From NCBI GenBank assembly GCA_964023205.1, contig OZ026845.1, forward strand, positions 5,156,001 to 5,220,000: 64,000 bases of DNA. The letters are read 5' to 3'. The notes below the pieces were generated by a model. The model saw only the letters and a list, made by a program, of their open reading frames with translations. It had not been told where the DNA came from and made no database searches. Made by a program: the position numbers and the translations under genes. Numbering within the stretch: the stretch's first letter is position 1; the number at the start of each line of letters is the position of its first letter. The DNA is from Lutraria lutraria (lineage: Eukaryota > Mollusca > Bivalvia > Venerida > Mactridae). Positions 46,236-58,300 of this stretch are shown piece by piece.

Positions 46236-48950
46236 AAATGGTGAAATGATCTATGAGTGGTGCTCAGTAAAACAGATTCGTCACACAGCTTCTTATTGAC
46301 CCCATATGGTGTGATACAGGGTCAGTAAATCATTATTGGGCTCTAGTTAAATTATTATTGGGCTCTAGTTATCGCTATCGCTTCAGTCCAGTATTAATTT
46401 ATGGACCCTGTATGACATCATTTCAGGTCAGTATGAAGCAGTGCAATTAATAGTTCGGGAGTAATCGGACACGTATAATAAGACAAAATAAGGCAATAAC
46501 AATAAAAACAAGACAAGGTTTCAGTATTTATGAACATAAAAATCATGGTGTTTTAACAATTCAAGTTTTATTGTCAATTAAACTTTCAAGTGTCTGAAAA
46601 TTCAATGAACATTAACAACCAACAAACATAACTGCTGCAAAACTCACAAAATTCCAGACTCAACAGCAGAGATATATATTCAATATTCTACTCTGACATT
46701 AATGCAACAGCGTCAAGATTGTGTAACTCATAAGTCATATTGACACACGAGACACCATAGGATAAGAAACGTTCATGTTTTATAATCTTGTTACACATGT
46801 AAAACGTAGATACATTCATAATGAGAACTAGTAGCATGTAGCCCAAGGTCATCTCAACAGAATGTAAACAGGTAAACAACAATGCATATAATTCGTCATG
46901 AAAACAATATGCAGCAACAATAAGATAATCTTTTTATAACAAAACCTTATACACATGTACATTTATTCAGTATTTCCTCTATATTTCAAATTAATCAAGT
47001 GAGTCTGCCTCAATATCAACACCTTTTTAGGCCCCAAAAATGGCCCTTATGTCAAAGTTTTACTGTGTAAAATTTTTGTAAAAAGAAAAATTCATATGAA
47101 GTCAAACCTGTGAAGAAAGGCCACCCTTGGGAAAAACATTAATGTGACCTTTATTGACAGATGACCTTGAATCAGAGGTCATTTTGTTCTAAATACTAGT
47201 AATCAATGACGTTTATTTTAATGAATGGCCATTATTCACACTTTCACAGGATGGCCTTTATTCACAGGTGGCTTCTAACACAGTTTTCACAGTATAATCT
47301 AATGTCACTATACCAGGGTCCAAGGTATACCATCTAGTTTGAAGGCAAGTATCAGAATCAAACATTGGAACTCAAAATAACCACAATTACAGACAAGAAT
47401 CACCATTTCAATATGCTACAACTGGAGTACGAATACAAAGTATATGAAAGCCATTTTATATAGATGAAGACCCGTAACAAAGACCATGAATGCTTTAATG
47501 TCTTAAAATTGATCTACATCTAAGTACAAGCACATGTCCATAGTGATATCACACCAGTAGCACATTCTGAAGCTAACCATGTAATATTCCATGCCCTAAT
47601 AGGCTAAATAAACCTGCTTCAGCAAACATTCCCCTAAAAATACAACAGGGTTCTAATTTGACACTTAAAACGACATTTTGACTCTTGAAATAAGCAAATG
47701 ATTAAAGCTTCTTTATTTGTACTAATTTACTACGATTTTAGTTGGAAATTGTGTTGACTCTTCAATTATTATTAGCTTAGGGTGATTAAGACCCACAATT
47801 TCTAATGTCAAGTAAACATCCTGAACAAGACTAGTAGATTTGCATAATTTTTTCTTCCAATACATTTCTTTAGTACCGACATATTGTTCATATCAAAGTG
47901 AAATTTCGGCAAATAAAAAATTGACTGAGACACAAAAACCTAGAGTAGAAGGAAACATGAACTTCTTTTTTAGGCCTAATTGAACTTAAGAAGCAGGTTA
48001 AAAAATCAGAAAAATCGGGACTTATATTAATGCTAAGCTTTGAAAGTTTTCTTTTTAAAAAAATCAACAGTAGTATGGATATTAACAATAAATATCCATA
48101 AAAACACAGTTCATTGTACTTGAATAGCAGAAACTTTTTAAAACTACAGAACATATTGACACTAACTTTTTCAAGAGGTAGTCAGCATGACTACTTGCAT
48201 AGATAATGAGGAAGTCCTTGCAAATTATAGGTAGTCCTCATTTTAATACATAAAAATAATTATGTTTGTCATTTTATTCCAATGCCTTTATTTCAAGTGC
48301 ACTTTATTAGAATACAAGACAAGTATGAACATCAGCTTTTCACAAATGTATTGAACAAAGTTATACAGGTTACATCACATCAGATCTAACAAAAGTTTGT
48401 AAGCTTTATTACTAGATTCACTTAAATTTATAGAATTCAGGTCACCCAAATTTCAGATAGCCGGACGGGATACCGAACTTGGAAACCTAGGTAGTCCTTG
48501 GAGAAAATAGGTAGCCTCGGGCTAACGGACCATTGTTAGTGTCGAGCCCTGCAACCAAGTATTTCTTATATTGCCCAATAAAACAAAATGGACAGATCTT
48601 GTCATACAGACATCACTATCTGAATTTATCATCAGATGAAAAATAGGAAAATAAACATTTGAACAACATTCTCCCCTAGAAAACTGTATAAGATTATGTT
48701 CAAATATCCAATCAATATCTTTATGTCAAAAATGAAAATGCATGATTTATCCATTTAAACATCTATCCATCACAAGCTAACATATTAACATCATGAAGCA
48801 TAACTTTCCATCCACCTTAATTATATTTCTTAAATTAACACAAAGTTGGGTCAATAAAATTGATTAGTTTATACAACAAATTAGTCCATCAAAAATCACA
48901 AATATAACAATTATACTCTGTCTTCTCTGACCATGGTTAGAGTATTGGTG
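46236..48950. other. Intergenic segment, copy 3
   Basis: Equivalent to 15,731-18,450 with the MITE at 47,098-47,293. No gene is recognised. Confidence 0.45.
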
Positions 48951-49172
48951 CCTCCATGGTCTGGTGGTTTTAGTCTCTGACTAATAATCAATCCCTAAAA
49001 GTGCGGAGTTCAAATCTCACAAGAGACCAAGTTTTGCTAGCTAGCTTACAGAAGGTCATCAAGGGATCTACCAAGGTGTAGTACGCCTGGGTACTCCTTA
49101 TCTGCCATTAAACCTTGAAGTTGCCAAATGACCCTAGCTGATGCCGTCAGCCTGACCTTAAACCACGGAGAC
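48951..49172 (+). mobile_element. tRNA-derived SINE, copy 3
   Basis: Duplicate of 18,447-18,662, with small differences in the tRNA-like head (for example GCGGAGTTCAAATCTC). Confidence 0.6.
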
Positions 49173-49205
49173 AAAAATACACAATAACACTGATAGAATA
49201 TTCAT

Positions 49206-49211
49206 TTATTC
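49206..49211 (-). terminator. Candidate SUGP1 poly(A) signal
   Basis: AATAAA on the minus strand about 150 nt past the SUGP1 stop. It is kept at the equivalent place in copy 2, while copy 1 reads AATATA. Confidence 0.5.
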
Positions 49212-49359
49212 CATGGGACAGATTTCAAATTACTGTCATTCACATATGCACATAATTATATTACATGTGTGCTTGATTCTTATTATTAATTTTAACACTG
49301 ATTACTGATACTGCCATCTGGGAAACACGCAAAGAAGTCCTTTAACCACTAACTGAAGT

Positions 49360-49386
49360 CTAATAGTAGGGTCTTCTTGGGTTATT
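49360..49386 (-). CDS. SUGP1: SUGP1 terminal coding exon (27 bp)
   Basis: After the acceptor TTTCAG it encodes NNPRRPYY and a TAG stop, the invariant C-terminus of SUGP1. It joins the previous exon (..FRPNPL|) in phase 0. Its small size makes it easy to miss. Equivalents: 18,857-18,883 and 33,321-33,347. Confidence 0.9.
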   Translation of the reverse strand, partial: NNPRRPYY

Positions 49387-52300
49387 CTGAAAGATGATAA
49401 ATAATTCCATCAAACAAAAAACACCCAAAAGTATCAAAAGCATACAAGTTCAGTATTGTGTTATTTGGTGAGAAATTCCACTAAAAACACCATACTGGTT
49501 TTCAGGGTATCATATATTTCAAATTTATCGAAACAAAAACATTCTCACACTCCAATTAATACACAGAAATCAACAGCATTCAAAAAAGATAAAACAATTA
49601 CATATTTTAGCCTTTTTCTATTCTACTTTGATATGTCAAAGTTTATGCAATTCTTAAACATAACATACAACTGGGAGAGGTCTACAAATACTGGGTTAGT
49701 AATATCAAAGTCCAGGGAGCTGCACATTGTTCTCTGTATTTTAGTAGCGTTTCATGTTGCACCAACAGTCAGGGTAATTCGGCAGCAACTTTCCAATTCT
49801 AATAGTGGAGAGATAAAAGGCGTACAGGCAGGTAGAACCACCTACTTTTCATAGGCTAGCTGGACCGCCTAATGAAATTGACTGGTTCCAGGTTGAATTC
49901 AAACTCACAGTGAGGGGTTAGTGATTACCAGTAAGAGTCATGACCATTCAACCACAGAAGCCAAAAATGTTCTTCGGTTTAAGATATTCCATCTATGGCC
50001 CTTTGTTCCCTATCCCATGATTTGTACGGACAAGTCAGCAGTTACTAACGGTGAGCAATTTTATACTTATATAGAATCCAAGATAACATGTAAGCTTAAC
50101 TGCTCACCTGGTTCAACAGAAAGAACCGCTGAAAATAGACAATACTAAAAAACTTACCAAAGGGTTTGGTCTAAATTTGTAAGCCAACATCATTCTCTTC
50201 CTATAGGCATCATATTCATCATCTTCTTTAGATAAACCATCAGGCCTCTCTAAGCCAACACCTCTACCATCTACGGATACATTACCCCTACAATCATAGT
50301 ACAAACAACTTTTGTTAATTTTCGAAAAAATAATACAAGGGAAGTAACTACAGCAGTAATAGCGCTAGTAAATACAAACAATTAATTCTTTAAAACCTTC
50401 ATACTGAACCACAAATACATTTAAATTTCATTAAAATCTTAAATTGTGACAAAATATGTTTGATAAATACACCTGTCCCAAACATTTCACTATTCAGCTA
50501 ATAGAGTGCTACAAAAGAACAAATAAAATGCAATAGATAAAGAGGAGATAACTAAATCGTGACCCGTAGAGAAGAGAAAACAGACATTAAAATTGCACAA
50601 AAGGTAAATATTAATTGTCCACATACTTATTGACTGGCGCAGTTATCCCCTGTGCCTCGGTCCCTAAACCTTCACCTTCCTGCCACCCCAACTTCTGTAA
50701 CATCTGGTAACCAATATTTTCACAGGTTATCTTGAAATCCTTATAATCACTATAGTCAGGTGTTCGTCCCTCTTTCAATGCCTGAAACATAATAGATTTT
50801 TAATTAGGCCGTCCTTATAAAATAGTTGGTTTCAGTTACTTGACACACTCATTTAACAATCTCCCCCCCCCCCCTTAAAAGTGTTTTTCTGTCTATATAT
50901 CAGCTTTTTGTTTTCACTACCAGTAATAATCTTACAAAGAAGGCCTACCCACCTTATCAATATTTAAAGTTTTGTTCACACAACCAGAAACCAACATTTT
51001 CTAATGATGGTCTCATTAAAGTTTTTCACAATGAAGAGATCATAATAAATCAGTAAATCAATTTGTACTGAAATGTTCAATAAGTGAGAATTTACTAAAA
51101 TTCGAGATTGTGATACTAGTATAAGTGTGATGTGTACAAGGCTATATAAATTTTTCCAGACTAGTGGTCCGCATGGACTACCAGCCTAGAATTTTAAATA
51201 TCTCTACAGCTATTTCACTTCTTCCCGAGTCGATTTCAACTCACGACTACAAGCAGATATGTTCTTTTATTCACAGCCCTGGTGTATACATGTGTATTCA
51301 TATAACAACTATATTACTTGTTTCAGTATGTCTAATGCTGTTTGTCAAAGATATTCAGCTGCATATTCTAACCAGTACTAACTGAACTATCAACAAGGAG
51401 TTAGCAACTTCTTCACATATACAATATAGAGGAAATTAAGTCATTTCAGTAATTTTTTTATATAAGGGCATGACCTGCCGAGACTGAAATTTAAACCCGT
51501 ATCATCTGAATACAGTCCAGCGTACTAACCACTGGACCACGGGTAACTATATTACTTACTTTGAATGTTTCCATGAATCTCTCTAGCTCATCAGGAGGTA
51601 AGAAATCTCCAATATGATGCTTTCCTCTACCAGCCTCTGTCAGAGTCTCTGCCCATTCTGTGTATAAATTATAGTAAAGTTACAAGATTAAACTACAGCC
51701 AAACCTGTGAACAAAAGTCACCTTTGTAAAAGACAATATGTGACCACTATTCTGAGGTTATTTTGCTCTTAATAATCAGGTTGATTTTTAAAACAACTAC
51801 TTTTACTCACAGGGTGGCCTTTATTCTGAGGTGGCTGCTAACACAAGTTTGACTGTGCCGTATCGAATCACATCTAATAGGGTCATAAAAGGGTCAGCCT
51901 TTATTCAACATGTTTAATATTTCCCTATTTTGTTGTACCTGATTATTCCTTACTATACTGAGTGAAAGTGGGAGTTCTTTAAAGTACCAAACATGCCTCG
52001 TCCTTTTTCCTGTGATTTTCTAAACACAGTACTTGGCTTGCTAGTTGGAACAAGTGTCGCTGAAAATCTGAAGATGGAGCCAAGATTTCACCCAAGCAAC
52101 TTTTGAATAGTAGCCCAGCATACAATATACAGAGCAGTTAAATTCATTTCATAAAAAATCAAGGCAGTATAAAATTCTTAAGCAGAAAAGTATGAGAAAT
52201 TCTTATGATGAACAAAAATGTCACCTTTTGTGGCATCCATTTCTAATGTTCTGTTTTTATGTTCCCAAGTTCCAATTTCATCAGTTTCCTCATCTGAATC

Positions 52301-55300
52301 ATACTCATATTTAGCTTTAACTTTAATCCCAGGAACATCAGCCATGAGTGCAGCCTCCTGTGCTTTCTTCTGAGCTAAGATCAGCTCATACATCATATTC
52401 AACTGCAAGAATGCAATATATGAAAATTTCCAATATATGCCCACCCCAAATAAATGCCCCTCCCCCCCAAAATGCCCCATTCTAACTAAATATCCCACCC
52501 CAAACAAACGCCCATCCCCCCTAAAATGCCCCTTTCTAACCCCAAATAAATGCCCCTACCCCAAAAATGCCTTATTCTAACTAAATATCCCTCCCCAAAT
52601 AAACACCCCTCATTCAAAATATGAAAATCTTTGTTCACAATATATGCTCTGACAATCCTTCAAATTAATATTAACAGTATGTTAACAGACCCTTGTTTAT
52701 ACCATATTATGTACCTAAATTATTGCTACAAACAAAATACTACCTCTTTCTGTTCTCTTATCTGTTGTATCTGTTCAATATTCATTGTGTCTGATCCTAC
52801 CATACGTTGTGAAAACTCCTTCAGGGTAACAGAATGTACAGGTGGCTGCTTAACAGCTGCTGTAATAATATTGACCTTATTTTGTGTGGATAGTATGCTT
52901 GGTTAAAACAAGAGGGCCAAGATGGCCCTATATCGCCCACATGACAATCATTGTTTACTCATTAAAACATTGTTTTGAACCTGTGACCTAGTTTTTGACA
53001 CCAGATGACCCATGTTAGAACTTGTCCTACATGTAAATAAGACAAACATTCTGACAAGGTTTGGTGAAGATCCATTCAAAATTTTACATCTACAGTGTTA
53101 ATAAGGTTTGCCTAAGATTTGACCTCGTGACCTAGTTTTTGACCCTAGGTGACCCATATTTGAACTTCTCCTTAATATTATTAAGACGAATAATCTGACA
53201 ATGTTTGGTGAAGATTTGACCCCAGTTTTTGACCCAAGCTAACCTATGTTCTACCATGATCCACATATAATTGAGGCTAATATTCTGACAAGGTTTGGTG
53301 AAGATCCAATCAAATCTGTGACATCTACATTGTTAACAAAGTTTTCCTAAGATTTGACCTAGTGACCTAATTATTGAATCAAGATGACCCATATTTATAC
53401 TTGACCGTTATATCATTAAAACAAACAATTTGACAAAGTTTGGTGAAGATCGGATTATAACTGTGAAATCTACAGTGTTAACATGGTTTTTCATAAGATT
53501 TGATCTAGTGACCTAGTTTTTGACCCCAGATGACCCATATTAAAGCTTGTCCAAGATATCATAAAGACGAACATTCTGACAAGGTTTCATGATCATCCAA
53601 TCAAAACAGTGACTTCTAGAGTGTTCACAAGGTTTTCCAGCAATTTGCCCTAGTGACCTAGTTTTTCACCGGAAATGACCCATTATCAAACTTGACCTAC
53701 ATATTATTAAAATAAACATTCTGACAAAGTTTCATGAAGATCCAGTCAAAACAGTGGTTTCTAAAGTGTTCACAAGGTTTTCCCTTATTTGGCCCTGGTG
53801 ACCTAGTTTTTTACCCAAAATGGCCCAATATCGAACTCGTCCGAGATTTTGTTGATACAAACGTTCTGACCCAGTTTTGCTAAAATTGAGCTAAAAATGT
53901 GGCCCCTAGTGTGGTCACAACATAAAGTTTGATGCCGCACGACGCACACAGCATGACGCCGGACGGAGAGTGATCCTAATAGCTCACTTTGTCACTTTGT
54001 GACATGTGAGCTAAAAACACAGTCAAAATATCCATATATTTCTCAAGACAAACTTCAAATACTTGTCATTCTCTTTTCTTCTTATTATACATGTATTCTT
54101 TTCATTAGTATTTACATTAATAAGTGATTCGGACAAGATCTTATGAAAATATATATACATGACTGCTGAAAACTTAATCCAGAAATATACATACACTCAC
54201 CATTTTCCTCTTCAGGTCCCCAGCGACTTCTTCGCTTACGTTTTTGTCCTCTGCTTCCGTTCTCTGGCACAAAAATAGAAGATAAAACACAAATATAGTT
54301 AGAACAGAAATTTCCATTTTTCAGTTTTCCTGGACTGTATTCTAATCAATACTAATTTGCCCTTCCAAAAGGAAACTGGCAACTTCTCATTTGTACAAAA
54401 ATATTTTGTCAAATCTTTAAGGATAGCTCACCCTTAACCTGGGTTAATAGATAACATTATTTTGTATCATAAAGTGATTGGCATTTGTACAAATGTTTGT
54501 CCTTTTTATTCAGGTTAATCTTTACAGGAAAAACATAATCAACCAAATATGAAATGCCATTTTGTGAACTTACTGTATAAAGATTAATAAGAGTGAATTT
54601 CAAAGGTATCATGCCAAATATTTTGATTTTTTTTATCAATTATAAGTTGTTGTATGAAATATTTATGTAACATTTCAATAAATAATGCTAAATAATGTAA
54701 GTTTATTCACAGAGCATAAGAAATACATTTAAGGAAAGTCATATTTTAACAATTTTTTTCACAAAAAAATACATCAACCATGTATTTGAATGAAATTCTT
54801 TCATCAAATTGGGAGAATAAGAGGTTTTTGCAACTGGAAAGTCACACAATTTTGGCCTCTATTACAGAAGGAAACAAGAGTGCCAGGTCCCAAAATACGC
54901 CCGTCAAAATTAATTTTTCAAAGCATCGAGGGGCATAACTCTGAAGTGCCTGGGCCGACTGAGCTGGTTATCAAACCTGACTGAGATCTTATGGCCATAA
55001 ACACTTCCATAAAGTTTGGCTAGGATCCGAATAAAACTGTTTGAATTAGAGAGCTGACACTGTTGTTGACGACGCCCGCCAACCCTCCAGCCAGCTGTGG
55101 GTGTTCCCAAGTTAAGACCCGTTTTTCAAACGGGCGTATAAAAAGGCCTGAAGCAGTCAAACTTACCATCAATATCTTTTTTCAAGCCTCTGGCTACATC
55201 AATCTTAAACATAAAGTATTTGAATTCTCCACTTTCCTGATCAAACAGGAAGCTGTAAATACAAAACAAGAATTAATTATCAACAAACAAGAAATTTATC

Positions 55301-58300
55301 AGAAATGTACTGAAATTATGCATCTCAACATGAATTCTTTTGACACCGCTAAAATTGTAAATAACTGTTTGACCAGTTAACATTATGTCCAACATATTGA
55401 TAAGTACATGTGGTTGTATGTATACAAACTGTAACAAGTAAATACCTGACTTCAACCATTTGCATTTCACATTAAACATGCTGTCAAAATTATATTATTG
55501 ATTACAACCGCTTGAGTCCAATGCTAGAAAATTTGTTTCTTGATCTCTTAAGCTCCATACTCACAATACAGACTTTCAGTTTTCTCAGGACAGTGGTGTG
55601 CTATGATACAAAAGTTATATAAAACTCACTTTTAAATAAAATCAATCCGATTTTATCAAAATATATAACAAAATAAGTAAAAACAGAATGGATATTTAAG
55701 AGTAGTGTTTTTTAACAGTACACTAACAGCCAGGCTCATTTGGCAAGTTTCCCACCTTGGACAGTGGAGGACAACACTAGATGTACACCAGGGTAGAATC
55801 ACTAATTTTCTGCAAAGTAGCCAGACAACTTCCTTGCATGAGTAATTTGGTCCCATGTGTGATTCAACACTCTGCATTGAGGGTGAAATTTCTAGTCAGA
55901 GATAATGAACACTCGACCCTAGAGGCCACTGTTATATAAATATATAAAGATCATAAACAAACCTGTAGCCTGGGTCCTTCCTGTGATCTTCTCGTAACTG
56001 ATTTAAGGCATGGTCTCCTGCCTGCCCAACATACATTGCCAAGTTATCCATAAGCTCGCGTAAATCTTTGTTTTCTGGGGGAAAAACTAGAAGCAGTCTG
56101 TCAGTAACATGTCCTTTTCATCAACCCCTTTTTTTGATAAACCCTAAAAGTGTGTCAACTCCCATACAAAGTCAGGCCAGCATGAATTCAATGAAGGCTG
56201 ATTAATAATTATTAATTTTAAAACTGATTTGAGAACTCAAAAGTATACTTGCATACTAAGCAGTCACCAGAATCTCACCAGAGGTCAATCATTTGCATGC
56301 TACACTTAAAGCTAATGAAATATTAATTCTTTTACATGAAAAAAAAACAATTGGTTTGCCAGCCTGATTCTGTTAGATTCCCAACCCATCAAGAAATATT
56401 GAATCAATTCAAATTACAGATTTATTCATAGTATTCATTTGTATAATCAGCTTCATTTTGTATTCCACTAAACATCAAATTTGTCTTTTTCTGTATACAG
56501 TCAAACATGTGAACAAAGGCCACCCTAGGGAAAGACAACATGTGGTAGTGTTTCCTCCAGGCCTTTTTAGCATGATCCTGAAACATGCCTCAATGACAAA
56601 TCGCCATGCTGCCTTTATGAATTATATATAGGACCATGTGTCATAAATATGCCATTTTTGTTGGCTTGTGTCATTCTAAGTAGTATTCAATAAAGACAGC
56701 AGCACAATTAATTTAGACATACATTGTAATCTTGCATAGATTGCTGTGATAGCAAATTATACCAATGCAGTGACAAGTAACATCACTAACTAAAGGAGTA
56801 ATCAGGCAATATGCCCTGCATGGTTCGAACCACACTCTGGCAGTGCCCCTTTAGCACAAAAAACACCATGCCTCACTCTGCAGGAAACACTAATGTGGCC
56901 TTCATTGACAGGTGGCCTTTATTTGGAGGTCAATTTGTTCTAAATGATGAGTAATGACTTTTTGTTTTAAATATTCTTTATTCACAGGGTGGCCTCTTAC
57001 ATGGGTTTGACTGAAGATTTAACTCAATTATGTAGACAGCGAACTATGATTACATGAACACTGAAACAATCTAATACAACACACAAAGTCAGTAAGTAAT
57101 GAGGAAAGTCAGCAGAATATACATTGTGTCGTCAATGTATCTGAATGATAGAATGGGAATAATAAGATAGTTAAAGGTAATTGAATGATATTTACTTTGC
57201 ATCTCTTCAAAAACATTAAAGGCAGCCACACCATCTCTATTCCCTTCAATCTTTATCTCCATACTGAAATATAAACATATTGATTTGAATATATATGATG
57301 GGAATAAAGTTGAATATTTTGTTAAACAGGAAATCTTAACCTCAGTGCAGCAGAAACAATAAAATAAGTACGGTCCAGATCCGCAAAAAATGAAAACTGC
57401 TGCATATTCAGATAAACATTCACCCTTGGAATATACTTGGTAATGGCAAGAGAGCTTCATGCTGGCGTCCTTTATGTAGACATAATTCATCAACACAACA
57501 CCATGTACAGGTAAATATTTTTTCACTTTGGATATTGTTGTTGTTGAAAACTTAAGCGTCAAGACAAAACAATAGGGGTTGGTTTGGTTAGCATTTCTGA
57601 TCATCTCACATAACTATATAGGTTATAAACCAATAACATTAATATTGTATATAAAGATCAAAGTGTGTAAGTAAGCACAACTATTTAAAGTTTTTTCAAA
57701 AACTAATTGATACTCACCCTTTTATAGCCTTTGTATCTTTTGCTAAAATGGGAATATAGGAGTTAGTATAATATTAGAATAAAAAGATAATAATAATGCC
57801 AAAGAGAACTGAATAATGTATATTGCAAGCATCATAGATTTAAATACATTCCTATTAAGCAAACAAACTAACCCAATACTCAGTGATTATTTTTATAGAA
57901 AGTCACATATGAGAAACACATTGCATTATTGTCATCATTCTGTAAAATAATATTGACATCTGTAAAAGAATTTCTTATTAGAATTAAAGAATTTATTCTA
58001 AAAAGAATTAAATCTTTAGTTCACTTTAAAGTAACATACATATTTTTTTGTAATTATATCCCTTACCTGGAGAATCTCCTTCAGTAGGTATGGCAGGATC
58101 ATAATCTGCCTCTGATTTACAGAAGGGATCATACTGTCCAGGATCAGGTTTAACTATCATACCATATTCATTGGGCGGATCAGATTTTTTTACAAGAACT
58201 GGACCATAGTCCCCCATAATTGTCGTGTATTCATCCTGACTGCCCATAGGTTCTTGTTTAATCATTCCATGGGGAGGTGCACCAAACTGCATGTCTAGTG

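Larger units (their letters stand above)
38048..54046. repeat. Tandem unit, copy 3
   Basis: Third unit, starting in the LINE C-terminal tail (equivalent to 7,564). This is the copy whose SUGP1 exons continue into the unique 5' part of the gene, so its right border (near 54,046) is probably the ancestral sequence. Confidence 0.93.

Noticed and set aside
7998..54016. CRISPR-like array from regularly spaced repeats in the border element
   Set aside because: Monomers are contiguous tandem repeats of about 150 bp without unique spacers, and this is a eukaryotic sequence.
7564..54046. Simple homologous recombination between flanking direct repeats as the cause of the tandem array
   Set aside because: The border elements are inverted, and both junctions show only about 1 bp of shared sequence at unrelated partners.
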